Assembly (NCBI GenBank): GCA_020851555.1
Contig: JADZCM010000004.1
Location: 1-55,647 of the forward strand
Source of the DNA: Bryobacterales bacterium
GTDB taxonomy: Bacteria > Acidobacteriota > Terriglobia > Bryobacterales > Bryobacteraceae
Length of the DNA: 55,647 bases
Direction: 5' to 3'
Below the pieces are notes generated by a model. It saw only the letters and a list, made by a program, of their open reading frames with translations. It searched no databases and was not told the origin of the DNA. Within the stretch, counting starts at the first letter, position 1; every line of letters begins with the position of its first letter. This document shows, in pieces, positions 47,344-55,559 of the stretch. A program made the translations under genes and the position numbers.

Positions 47344-48623
47344 TGCCCCCTCGTTTTCTCGCCCGCCTGGTGGATGTGCGGCCGGCCGAGGTCAAGGCGC
47401 TCGCGTGGTCCTGGCTCTTCTTCTTCACGGTGCTCGCCTCCTATTACGTGATCCGGCCGGTGCGCGACGAACTGGGGGCCGCGGCGGGGGTTTCCCAGTT
47501 GCCCTGGCTGTTCCTGATGACCCTGGCCGGGATGACCCTCGCGAATCCCTTGTTTTCGGCCCTCGTAGCGCGCATGGCTCCGGTGCGCTTCATCTCGATC
47601 ACCTACCGTTTCTTCGCCCTCAACGTGCTGGTCATCCTGGTGCTGATGAACACGGTGAAGGGGGCGGGCGCGGTCTGGGTCGGCCGTGCCTTCTGGGTCT
47701 GGGCCGCGGTCTTCAACATGTTCGTGGTCTCGGTCTTCTGGGCCTTCCTTGTGGACGTGTTCGACAACGACCAGGCCCGCCGCCTGTTCGGTTTCATCGC
47801 CGCGGGCGGGACCCTGGGCGGCATCGCCGGCTCGGCGATTACGGCCGCGCTGGTGATGCGCGTAGGGCGCAGCTACCTCTTGATCGCATCGGCCCTGCTG
47901 CTGGAGGCCGCCGTTTTCTGCGTCCACCGGCTGGCCGGGGTTTCGGCCGGCTTGCGCGAGCGCCGCGCGCCCCGCCAGGCCGCGGTGGGCGGCGGGGTGC
48001 TTTCGGGCCTGTCCCGCGCCTTCAAGTCCGCGTACCTCGCCAACATCAGCCTGTACATACTGCTGCTGGCCGTGCTCTACACGTACCTGTATTTCCAGCA
48101 GGCCGATATCGCGCAGAAGAGCTTCTCGGACCGCAACGTCCGCACCGCGTTCTTCGCCGGAATGGACCTGGCGGTGAACATCCTGACCCTGGCGATCCAG
48201 TTTCTGCTTACGGGCCGGATCCTCAAGCGGCTGGGGCTGACGCCGGCCCTCGTGCTGCTTCCGGCGATCAGCGTGGCGGGCTTCCTGGCGCTCGGCGCAG
48301 CGCCGGTCTTGTGGGTGCTGGTGATCGTTCAGGTGCTGCGGCGGGCCGCGGATTTCGCCGTTTCCCGGCCCACGCGCGAGGTTCTTTTCACGGTGGTTCC
48401 GCGCGAGGACAAGTACAAGGCCAAGAGCTTCATCGATACCTTCGTGTATCGGGCGGGGGACCAGATTGGAGCGTGGTCCTACGCTTTGCTCGGCTGGTTC
48501 GGGCTCGCGGCGGCGGGGATCAGCTTTGCCGCCGCCCTGCTCTCGGCGCTCTGGCTGGCCAACGGACTATGGCTCGGCCGCCGGCAGGAAAAACTCGCGG
48601 GCCGGAGCGCCGCGGAGAACTAG
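47343..48623 (+). CDS. MFS-like transporter related to NTP/NDP exchange carriers
   Basis: 427 residues with about 11-12 membrane helices. The start VKALAWSWLFFFTVLASYYV followed by IRPVRDELG is the conserved first helix region of the Npt/Tlc-like carriers (ATP/ADP antiporters and their relatives), also seen in free-living bacteria. FFAGMDLAVNILTLAIQFLL and ADFAVSRPTREVLFTVVPRE are further typical blocks. Obligate intracellular parasites use such carriers to take up ATP; here the substrate is unknown. The start ATG has AGAGGAAAGG seven bases upstream. Its stop shares bases with that of the tannase gene (CTAG). Confidence 0.8.
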   Translation: MPPRFLARLVDVRPAEVKALAWSWLFFFTVLASYYVIRPVRDELGAAAGVSQLPWLFLMTLAGMTLANPLFSALVARMAPVRFISITYRFFALNVLVILVLMNTVKGAGAVWVGRAFWVWAAVFNMFVVSVFWAFLVDVFDNDQARRLFGFIAAGGTLGGIAGSAITAALVMRVGRSYLLIASALLLEAAVFCVHRLAGVSAGLRERRAPRQAAVGGGVLSGLSRAFKSAYLANISLYILLLAVLYTYLYFQQADIAQKSFSDRNVRTAFFAGMDLAVNILTLAIQFLLTGRILKRLGLTPALVLLPAISVAGFLALGAAPVLWVLVIVQVLRRAADFAVSRPTREVLFTVVPREDKYKAKSFIDTFVYRAGDQIGAWSYALLGWFGLAAAGISFAAALLSALWLANGLWLGRRQEKLAGRSAAEN

Positions 48624-50191
48624 CGCCGCGGAGCCTCCGGCACGGCACAGGCGAAGTTCGCGGCATCGTCGGTGCTGCCCGCGCCCTTGTAACGGGCCAC
48701 CTTCGGATAGGCGCACAGCGGGCGCGTCCTCGCTCCGCCGCCCGGCGCCGCCGCCTGCTTCGTCGCAATGATCTGCTCCGGCGCCACGCCCTGCTCCACC
48801 CAGCGCTCCAGCGCGGCGGAGATGTTGCTGCGCGCATCGCCCTGCGCCACGCCGCCCTGCCCGAAATCGTTCGGACCGGCGCCGCCGCCGCAGTGCTGCA
48901 TGCCGGGCACCATGAACAGCCGTACGAATTCGGAGGCGCTTTGCGAACCCATCCGTTTCACCACGCTCTGGTAGTAGTCGATGGCCGCCTGCGCCGGGAT
49001 GGCCGCGTCACACCAGCCGTGATATAGGATGAGCTTTCCGCCGCGGGCCTTGAACCGGCTCAGGTCGGGGCTCACTGCGTCCAGGATCGGCGCCATCTTG
49101 GCGCCCGCCTTGAAATCCTTCTCCAGGCTGAATTTCCGGTAGTCCCAGGCCGGATCGCCGAACACCATGTCTTTGTAAAAGCCCGTGGCGAAAGCATAAA
49201 GCAGGCTCTTCTCGGGCGCCGGGCCCGTGATCCATTGTCCCCAGCCTCCCTGTTCGGCCTCGCCGCTCATGGCGTAACCGGGGTAAAGCTGCTTGCCCTT
49301 GGAGTCGCGCAAGCCGCCGTAGAGGGTCTTCAACGCCTGGATTTGCGGCCGGGTGAGGCACTGGTCCGTCTCCGCGCCCCGGCAGAGCAGGCCTTCGGGA
49401 TCGAAACGGCAGACCGCCGGATTCTCGACTACGCCGTCCTCGACGCCGTCCAGCCTGTCGCAGGACGCCAGAGCCGCCGCCTGGATGGCGGGCAGCTTCG
49501 ACTGCGGAATGTAGCCTGCCGCGCTGCCCGCCGTGGCCTGCATGCCCGACGCGCCCAGCGCCAGCAGGTGCGTCCAATGGTTCGCCGGCGCTCCGGCGAT
49601 GATGCCGTCGTAGTCCTCGGGGTAGCGTTGCGCCTCCATCAGCGCCTGGCGTCCGCCGTTCGAGCAGGAGTTGAAGTAGGACTTCTTAGGCTTCGATCCG
49701 TAGTACGCCTCGGTGATGGCCTTGCCCTTCACGGCCGTTTCGTGGATGGCGCGGTGTCCGAAGTCCACGATCTTCTCGGGGCGGCCCACCGCCCACCTGG
49801 CGTCCGTGCCGCTGCCCTGGTGGCCGGTGTCGGTGGAGGCCGCCGCGTAGCCGTGGCGGACTGCGTCGGCCAGCCCGTCGTAACTTATGGCCCCGGCGAA
49901 GCCGCCGTTGCCGATTCCCTGGAACTTGCCGTTCCATCCCTGCGCCGGCATCCAGACCTCGAACAGAATGTTCGAGTCTTTGGAGGGTTGCATGACGCCC
50001 GCCACGCGGCAGAACGCGGGCATATCTTTCAGCCCGCGCCCGGCAGGCGGTTGAAATAGGCCTGCCTTGATGTCTTCGGCGTAGCCGATGGTGGTCCCCG
50101 GCAGATTCAGTTTCGCCAGACCGGGGCAATCCGCCGCCGCGGCGGGCAGCGCCAGCGCCGCGAGCGTCCAAAGTATCCAATGTGTCCTCAT
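48620..50191 (-). CDS. Tannase/feruloyl esterase family protein, secreted
   Basis: 523 residues. A signal peptide (WILWTLAALALPAAAA, 5-20) exports it. The alpha/beta-hydrolase nucleophile is Ser177 in SCSNGGRQ, with Cys176 next to it and Cys434 beside the catalytic His433 (PGMQHCGG), the CS-D-HC arrangement of this family; Asp395 in WCDAAIP is the third residue. DGVEDGVVENP (248-258) resembles the family's calcium site. It hydrolyses aromatic esters such as gallate or ferulate esters of plant material. ATG 50191 is chosen for the signal peptide; an ATG at 50224 would put eleven residues before it. Confidence 0.88.
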   Translation of the reverse strand: MRTHWILWTLAALALPAAAADCPGLAKLNLPGTTIGYAEDIKAGLFQPPAGRGLKDMPAFCRVAGVMQPSKDSNILFEVWMPAQGWNGKFQGIGNGGFAGAISYDGLADAVRHGYAAASTDTGHQGSGTDARWAVGRPEKIVDFGHRAIHETAVKGKAITEAYYGSKPKKSYFNSCSNGGRQALMEAQRYPEDYDGIIAGAPANHWTHLLALGASGMQATAGSAAGYIPQSKLPAIQAAALASCDRLDGVEDGVVENPAVCRFDPEGLLCRGAETDQCLTRPQIQALKTLYGGLRDSKGKQLYPGYAMSGEAEQGGWGQWITGPAPEKSLLYAFATGFYKDMVFGDPAWDYRKFSLEKDFKAGAKMAPILDAVSPDLSRFKARGGKLILYHGWCDAAIPAQAAIDYYQSVVKRMGSQSASEFVRLFMVPGMQHCGGGAGPNDFGQGGVAQGDARSNISAALERWVEQGVAPEQIIATKQAAAPGGGARTRPLCAYPKVARYKGAGSTDDAANFACAVPEAPRR

Positions 50192-50426
50192 GGTTGTTTC
50201 CCGGGCAAGCCAGCCCGATACCATGTTAGCTTTCAGGCTCCTCCGGCCGCTGTAGGTGCGTTTACTTGCCCGTGTGGCTTACGCGCCCGGCGGAGAACCG
50301 GCGCGGCGGCGGACCAGGCCGCAAAAACCGCCGGACCCGTTGTTTGCCCTTGCGGCGCGCATCGCCCCGCGCCGCCCGAACTTGCGCGTTTGGTACCCTG
50401 ATAGCGGAGAGGCTGGTGGAGGGAAC

Positions 50427-51425
50427 ATGCGCGCCGTCTTGACTGCTACTCTAAGTCCTCCAGGTCTGCCCAAGCTGCTGCGCGTGGCAGCCTTGACCCT
50501 GCTCGTGCACGCCGTCTCCGTGCAACTCAAGGCAGGCGTCGCGCTGCTGGTGGGGGAGCCTTACGGCAGGTTCGGCTCTTTCAATCCCACCGGGCACGCC
50601 GCCGTCTACCTGTCCCGTATCTGCGCGGAATCGCCCACCGAGCTCCGGCGCTGCCGGCCGGGCGAAATGGGAACCGTCATCAGCCGGTACCGTGACATCG
50701 GCGGGTACGATTGGGCGGCCGTTCCTCTGCTGCCCTACCTGTATGCCGTCACCAGCGCCGGCCGCCTGCCGGAAACGCCGGAGCAGGCGGTTATCCTGCG
50801 CCTGCGGGATACCTACCGCCGGCAGCACCTGCAACAGATCGCTCCCGACACCGGGGATGGCAGCCTTCCGCGGGGCAACTGGGAACAGCTTGTGGGCGCC
50901 GCCTATGACCGCGGCCTCCACTTCTTCTTCCTGGAGACTTCCGCGGATGACGACGACCGCTTAATCGAGCACCTCAATTCCCGCGCGAACCGGAGGCGGT
51001 TCAACATCCTGTACCGGAACTGCGCGGACTTCGCCCGCAGCGTCATCAACTTCTACTATCCCGGAGCGATCCGCCGCAGTTACATCGCCGACGCGGGGAT
51101 CACCACGCCCAAGCTCGCCGCCAAGTCGCTGGTTCGTTACGGCAAGAAACACCCCGAACTGCGATTCAGCCACATCGTGATTCCGCAGGTGCCGGGTAAT
51201 CCCAGCAGCCGCCGGACGCGAGGCGTGACGGAATCCCTGGTGCGAACCAAGAAGTACATCGCCCCGCTGGCCTACTTCCAGCCGTGGGTGGCGGCGGGAG
51301 TGGCCGCTGCTTACGTGACCTCGGGCCGGTTCAACCCCGCCAAGCTGCCGCATTCGGTGTGCGGGCCGGACAGTCTGGCCGATTGCCTCCCGGCCGTGGA
51401 CTCCGCCGCAAACCGGGGCGGTTAG
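50427..51425 (+). CDS. Putative permuted papain-fold (NlpC/P60- or LRAT-like) exported protein
   Basis: 332 residues. An N-terminal hydrophobic segment (LLRVAALTLLVHAVSVQL, 17-34) is a signal peptide or anchor. His57 in PTGHAAVYLSRIC and, much later, Cys199 in YRNCADFARSVINFYYPG have the order and local sequence of circularly permuted papain-like enzymes (His first, Cys later, as in YiiX and LRAT families). The C-terminal part has a second hydrophobic stretch (YFQPWVAAGVAAAYV). I am inferring the fold from these two motifs; no activity is known. AGGG lies about six bases before ATG 50427. Monocistronic, divergent from the tannase gene. Confidence 0.6.
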   Translation: MRAVLTATLSPPGLPKLLRVAALTLLVHAVSVQLKAGVALLVGEPYGRFGSFNPTGHAAVYLSRICAESPTELRRCRPGEMGTVISRYRDIGGYDWAAVPLLPYLYAVTSAGRLPETPEQAVILRLRDTYRRQHLQQIAPDTGDGSLPRGNWEQLVGAAYDRGLHFFFLETSADDDDRLIEHLNSRANRRRFNILYRNCADFARSVINFYYPGAIRRSYIADAGITTPKLAAKSLVRYGKKHPELRFSHIVIPQVPGNPSSRRTRGVTESLVRTKKYIAPLAYFQPWVAAGVAAAYVTSGRFNPAKLPHSVCGPDSLADCLPAVDSAANRGG

Positions 51426-51476
51426 ACCCGGCGGGCGCGCCGGGCTGGCGCCTCTCCTGGAGAAACTGCCGCCGTT

Positions 51477-51485
51477 TGCTATGCT
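51477..51485 (+). promoter_or_regulatory. Extended -10 upstream of the thioredoxin-like gene
   Basis: TGCTATGCT ends 19 bases before ATG 51505, with the ribosome-binding site GGGAGGG between. Confidence 0.45.
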
Positions 51486-51504
51486 CTGTTTTTGGGAGGG
51501 CCCT

Positions 51505-52086
51505 ATGGCACACACTGAGTCAACCATGCTGGAGCTCGGTACACCCGCTCCGGCTTTCGATCTTCCGGACGTGGTTTCCGGCCGGCGGATTACCCTCGAG
51601 AGCTTTGCCGGCACGAAGGCGCTTCTGGTGATGTTCATCTGCCGGCACTGCCCCTTCGTGAAGCACGTCGAGCGGGAACTGGCGCGGCTGGCGGAGGACT
51701 ACGCCGGCAAGCCGGCGGGGATCGTGGCCATCTCCTCGAACGACGCCGCTTCCTATCCCGAAGACGCGCCGGCGAGCCTCCGGCAGATGGCCGTGGAGCT
51801 CGGCTTCAAGTTTCCCTACTGCCACGACGAGAGCCAGGAAGCCGCCAAGGCCTACGCCTCCTCCTGCACGCCGGACTTCTATGTCTTCGACGAAAACCGG
51901 CGTCTGGTCTACCGGGGACAGTTGGACGACAGCCGGCCGGGAAACGGCATTCCGGTGACAGGGCGCGACCTGCGGGCGGCTCTGGATGCCGTCTTGTCGG
52001 GCCGGCCGGTCAGTTCGAACCAGAAGCCCAGCCTGGGGTGCAACATCAAGTGGAAACCCGGCAACGAGCCGCCGTACTTCAGGTGA
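51505..52086 (+). CDS. Thioredoxin-fold protein (AhpC/TSA-like)
   Basis: 193 residues with no leader. The start MLELGTPAPAFDLPDVVSGR and the active-site motif FICRHCPFVKHVERELARLA (Cys46 and Cys49 as a CxxC) match the thioredoxin-like family typified by CPFVKH proteins in many bacteria. CTPDFYVFDENRRLVYRGQL carries the cis-proline segment, and the C-terminus ends with the conserved GCNIKWKPGNEP. It probably reduces disulfides or peroxides in the cytoplasm; the partner is unknown. GGGAGGG precedes ATG 51505 by four bases. Confidence 0.9.
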   Translation: MAHTESTMLELGTPAPAFDLPDVVSGRRITLESFAGTKALLVMFICRHCPFVKHVERELARLAEDYAGKPAGIVAISSNDAASYPEDAPASLRQMAVELGFKFPYCHDESQEAAKAYASSCTPDFYVFDENRRLVYRGQLDDSRPGNGIPVTGRDLRAALDAVLSGRPVSSNQKPSLGCNIKWKPGNEPPYFR

Positions 52087-52395
52087 GCAGCGTGGCGGCG
52101 GCAGCCGCACCGATGCTGTTGGTTCGCCAACGCAGGCGCCCGCAACCGGCCCGGCAGTCAAAGTCGCCGCTGACGCGCCTCGCCGCCGAGAGGCTGGCGG
52201 AACGCCGCTCCTGCTTCCCCCGCCAGTGAACCGCGGGACGAGAGCCGTTGACCGCTGATTAGGAGGGCTTGATTCCCCCCTCGAAGACCGGGGCCGGGAC
52301 GCGATGGATCCTCATCGCGATCCCTGGCGAACGCATGGTCAGCCTGCCGCGAGGGTCATGACGATGCGAGAAGACGATCATGCGGGATTGGCCTC
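52087..52395. other. Convergent spacer with hairpin and repeat copy
   Basis: No gene seen. It holds the hairpin at 52300-52319 and, from 52324, the beginning of the 523-base duplicated segment. The first 200 bases are GC-rich without recognisable signals. Confidence 0.5.
52300..52319. terminator. Hairpin between convergent genes
   Basis: CGCGATG and CATCGCG with a GATCCT loop, seven base pairs, between the thioredoxin-like and PEGA genes. Could terminate either strand; no T-run. Confidence 0.4.
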
Positions 52396-52846
52396 TCACT
52401 TCACTAACTCAGCATTGAGCGTCCGCTTGTCGCCAAGGTTCAGCTTCAGGGTCCGTTCCCAGGGCTGAAAACCGGTCTTGGTTACCTTCACCTTCGCGCT
52501 GCCCTCCTTTACTGTCACCGTGGTTGGGGTATTCCCAATGAACTCACCGTCGATTTCGATCTCCGCCCCGCTCGGCTCGGATGTAACGGTTAGCTGAGGC
52601 TTCACGGCGCTCTCAACCGGCTTCGGGGCTTCAGTCGGAAGTTGGCTGATGGCCTTGTCGAGATCGGCACTCGCCGCCTGTTTGGACTGGGCTTCGAGTT
52701 GATCCAAGAGAGTCTTCTCGAAATTGAAGTTCGAGCCTACGTCGTACCAACCCAACGAAGCCATGAACGGCTTGCCGAACCCCGCGAAACTCATCTTCAC
52801 TTCGGCTGTGCAGGTTCCCGGCTCTTCCTCTCGAAGATACAGGGAT
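52324..52846. repeat. Copy 1 of a 523-base direct duplication
   Basis: Matches 53619-54141 at a constant offset of 1,295 bases without gaps; I counted about 19 mismatches by eye (about 96% identity). It covers the 3' third of the PEGA gene and 72 bases beyond its stop. Confidence 0.9.
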
Positions 52847-53499
52847 GCGGCATCGATCCTGAAGCCTTCCCAGTTCGAAAAGAACCCGGTGTTCGCATTG
52901 GTGTACGCCTTGAGCATGCGTTCAGACTCTCTGGAGCCATCGGTCCTGCCGCCGTCATATGCGTAGGTCGCAGTGAAGCTCTCCTTGTCCAAGACTGTCG
53001 GGCGGAACCTCTTGTCTGCGAACACTCGGAGAGCCGAAGACCATACGAGCGGGCAGCGTACGTCCAGAGTCCGAAGATTCGGGGCGTTGTCGAAAACCTC
53101 GGTAGCGGCAATCGTGTATTTCGCCACTTGAACCGGCACCCTCTCGTCGTTGATCTTGATGTTCTGCCTGCCCTTGAAGTTCAACGGTGCGCCTGGCTGC
53201 CAGTTGGTCCCCCAAAGCGTTAACACGCATTCGTTTCCACCTGGCTTGATCTGCCGGTCAGCGCCGTCGAATGCCTTGACACATAACGTCACTCGGAAGA
53301 TCCTGTGCGGAGATGTGTTCCGAATAGTGGCGTTCCATTCCGCGCGGGCCTTGTTCATGGAGCCAGTCAGCGATATCGATAATTGGCCGCTGAAGCTCCC
53401 CTTTTCATGCGCTATCTCGACTGGCACTTGCCGGGTCGGGGAGTCGGCCCCCCAGACCGGTACAGCCAACCATGCGAGCAGACACCCCACAATCTTCAT
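52396..53499 (-). CDS. Secreted PEGA-domain protein
   Basis: 367 residues. Signal peptide MKIVGCLLAWLAVPVWGA. The middle (residues about 25-230) is a beta-rich region of no family I know, followed by a helical linker LDQLEAQSKQAASADLDKAI and a C-terminal PEGA domain: LTVTSEPSGAEIEIDGEFIG, then NTPTTVTVKEGSAKVKVTKT and GFQPWERTLKL. PEGA domains are small beta folds common in surface proteins. ATG 53499 gives a compact signal peptide with AGG four bases before; ATG 53523 is an alternative. The 3' third is duplicated at 53619-54141. Base composition here is lower in GC than the core of the window. Confidence 0.8.
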   Translation of the reverse strand: MKIVGCLLAWLAVPVWGADSPTRQVPVEIAHEKGSFSGQLSISLTGSMNKARAEWNATIRNTSPHRIFRVTLCVKAFDGADRQIKPGGNECVLTLWGTNWQPGAPLNFKGRQNIKINDERVPVQVAKYTIAATEVFDNAPNLRTLDVRCPLVWSSALRVFADKRFRPTVLDKESFTATYAYDGGRTDGSRESERMLKAYTNANTGFFSNWEGFRIDAASLYLREEEPGTCTAEVKMSFAGFGKPFMASLGWYDVGSNFNFEKTLLDQLEAQSKQAASADLDKAISQLPTEAPKPVESAVKPQLTVTSEPSGAEIEIDGEFIGNTPTTVTVKEGSAKVKVTKTGFQPWERTLKLNLGDKRTLNAELVK

Positions 53500-53618
53500 T
53501 GACCTAACCAAGATCCCTCTCATGGCTTGCTTGTCACCGTCGATTGTACATCCGACCTCGTAGACTAAGGGAATCTCAGGCGCAGAGCGTGTGTGGGCCT
53601 GGACCTACCTGCCGAGCT

Positions 53619-54141
53619 CTGGCGAACGCATGGCCGGGCTGCCGCGAGGGTCATGACGATGCGAGAAGACGACCATGCGGGATTGGCCTCTCACTTCATT
53701 AACTCAGCATTGAGCGTCCGCTTGTCGCCAGGGTTCAGCTTCAGGGTCCGTTCCCAGGGCTGAAAACCGGCCTTGGTTACCTTCACCTTCGCGCTGCCCT
53801 CCTTCACTGTCACCGTGGTTGGGGTATTGCCAATGAACTCACCGTCGATTTCGATCTCCACCCCGCTCGGCTCGGATGTAACGGTTAGCTGAGGCTTCAC
53901 GGCGCTCTCAACCGGCTTCGGGGCTTCAGTGGGAAGTTGGCTGATGGCCTTGTCGAGATCGGCACTCGCCGCCTGTTTGGACTGGGCTTCGAGTTGATCC
54001 AGCAAAGTCTTCTCAAAAGTGAAGTTCGAGCCTACGTCGTACCAACCCAACGAACCCATGAACGGCTTGCCGAACCCCGCGAAACTCATCTTCACTTCGG
54101 CTGTGCAGGTTCCCGGCTGCTCCTCTCGAAGATACAGGGAT
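53619..54141. repeat. Copy 2 of the 523-base direct duplication
   Basis: Contains the 3' end of a second PEGA coding sequence. The match to copy 1 stops abruptly after AGGGAT at 54141 and begins at CTGGCGAACG (53619), giving clear duplication borders. Confidence 0.9.
53691..54141 (-). pseudogene. Truncated duplicate of the PEGA gene (C-terminal part)
   Basis: The frame of the PEGA gene continues through this copy and ends at the same stop position, encoding the MKMSFAGFGKPFMGSLGWYD region, the linker and the PEGA domain, but no signal peptide or N-terminal two thirds. The open frame from GTG 54095 gives 134 residues. Substitutions relative to copy 1 are mostly silent or conservative, so the copy is recent or under some constraint. 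Without leader or promoter it is probably not functional; it may still exchange sequence with the intact gene by recombination. Confidence 0.75.
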
Positions 54142-54169
54142 TTAGCATGTTGAGCTGGTCGTGGCCGCG

Positions 54170-54628
54170 CTACTTCTTCCTCTCGTAGACCTTCTTCCCG
54201 GACGGGCTGTAGTGGTAGCGTCCACCCCTCGGACCTTCGTATATGGGCTGCCCTGACGCCGTGGTCTGCCCTGTGGGAGTTCCGGTGGCGGCTGGGGCGC
54301 GGACTGCGGTGGCCGCCTGCGCCGAACCGGGAGAGGAGGGCGCAGGGGATTGCGCAGGGGCCGCCACTTGGCTACCAGGAGACACCAGTGGAAAAGACTG
54401 CGTTTCGGCAGGCGACTTCGCGGCAGCGGAGGTGCCCAAGACAATCTGGTTTAGCGCGGAGTCCGGCAGTTGCCCCAATGAAATGACATTCTTTAGTGCT
54501 TGGAGGCCCTCGATCTCCCTCTGCAACTCAGCGATCCTTCTATCGATCTCTTCGAGTTTCTTGTCCTTGAGTGATTGCGCCGACAGCAGGGTGCTGAATC
54601 CGAGAACAACAACGAGAAGTACTCTCAT
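54170..54628 (-). CDS. Small secreted protein with coiled coil and basic GPRGGRY tail
   Basis: 152 residues. Signal peptide MRVLLVVVLGFSTLLSAQ, then a charged helix likely to form a coiled coil (LEEIDRRIAELQREIEGLQA), a long Ala/Pro/Ser/Thr-rich linker (about 70-120) and a C-terminal motif IYEGPRGGRYHYSPSGKKVY. That last motif closely resembles the basic adaptor domain first named from chlorella virus PBCV-1 proteins and found in scattered bacterial proteins. Function unknown; a cell-surface adaptor is plausible. The start has AAGAGGAG eight bases upstream. Confidence 0.75.
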   Translation of the reverse strand: MRVLLVVVLGFSTLLSAQSLKDKKLEEIDRRIAELQREIEGLQALKNVISLGQLPDSALNQIVLGTSAAAKSPAETQSFPLVSPGSQVAAPAQSPAPSSPGSAQAATAVRAPAATGTPTGQTTASGQPIYEGPRGGRYHYSPSGKKVYERKK

Positions 54629-55067
54629 CCGTGCTCTCCTCTTCTAGCCCGTAGATTATACTCGAATGTCTTGAAGCGTGCTCGCCCCTTCCGGTTCCGT
54701 CGGCAGGGACCCGAAACCGCGCCGCGTCGAGGCCGCGGAGGACTCCGCTCCGGGCGGGCTTGTCTTCTCCGTAACCCGATGGCGCGGAGGCATCCCGCGG
54801 ACCGAGCGCGACTGCCCACGGCGAGCGCAGGCGGTGATGGCGTTCCTGGTGAGTCACGCAGAGACGGCGTGATGATTCGGGGCGGCGGTCCCGAGTTCAT
54901 CTCTGCCCCTGAAGCCTTACGACGAACGGCCGAGCGGTGGGGTACTTCTCCGCAAAGGCCGTTTGCCGATGATGATCCGCGTCAGGGATCCGGTCGGGGC
55001 GTCGCCTTAATCGTTTCAGTGTGGTCTACAGCGGGAACCTTTGCCATCAGGTACACTTCTAATCAGT
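54629..55067. other. 439-base spacer without a recognisable gene
   Basis: Divergent spacer. It contains the -10 of the small secreted protein gene and, near its right end, TACACT (55052-55057) ten bases before the GTG of the next gene. Several open frames cross it but none has a start with ribosome-binding site or a familiar sequence. Confidence 0.5.
54655..54660 (-). promoter_or_regulatory. -10 element of the small secreted protein gene
   Basis: Perfect TATAAT on the minus strand, 26 bases before ATG 54628. No matching -35. Confidence 0.5.
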
Positions 55068-55559
55068 GTGATCCGAACGCTGTCGGTCCTTCTCCTGATG
55101 GCTGCCGGAGTCCCGGTGGTCTGGCCGTGCGACTGTCCTGCTCCGCGGCCGGCCTGCGCATACATCGGGGCTGACGCAATCTTCCTAGGTAAGGTGTCTT
55201 TCACCAACGACGATGGCTCTGGAACATTCACACAAGCCACCCTGGTACGGTTTGATGTTGAAGAGAGCTTCAAGGGAATATCTCCGGACACAAAGCAGGT
55301 CTGGGTGGACCCTGGAAGTTTCACGAGTTGCTATGAGAACTACCGTCTCGGCGAACGATACCTGATCTTCGCGCAGAGCACAGGGCAAATTCCGGGTGAC
55401 TCCCCATTGATTACAGTCATGCAGGGCAAAGCGAATACAAAGCCGTTTCCTCCCGGCTTTGACCCTGTGCACCCGCCCAGGGTGTATTGGGCTCCGGAGT
55501 GCTCGGGATCGCGACCGGCCTGTCAACGCCGGTTGAATAATCCCCATATCGCCGGTTGA
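55068..55559 (+). pseudogene. Secreted TIMP/NTR-like protein, C-terminus replaced by insertion-sequence end
   Basis: 163 residues as read. GTG 55068 begins a signal peptide (LSVLLLMAAGVPVVWP) ending before CDCPAPRPACAYIGADAIFL; this CxC start followed by DAIFLGKV, VRFDVEESFKG and YRLGERYLIFA matches bacterial netrin/TIMP-like (NTR) domains. The text up to PECSGSRPA looks native. The last 12 residues, CQRRLNNPHIAG, are encoded from base 55521 onward, where the sequence becomes the terminal repeat of a putative insertion sequence. Related proteins usually continue past the SGTRP-like motif, so the gene appears to be disrupted. Partner genes are not visible. Confidence 0.6.

Noticed and set aside
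52324..54141. Duplicated segment considered as an insertion sequence
   Set aside because: It has no transposase or terminal inverted repeats; it is a copied gene end with adjacent non-coding sequence.
54575..55174. 199-codon plus-strand frame across the spacer near the right edge
   Set aside because: No ribosome-binding site, Arg-rich random-looking translation, and it overlaps the start of the NTR-like gene in another frame.
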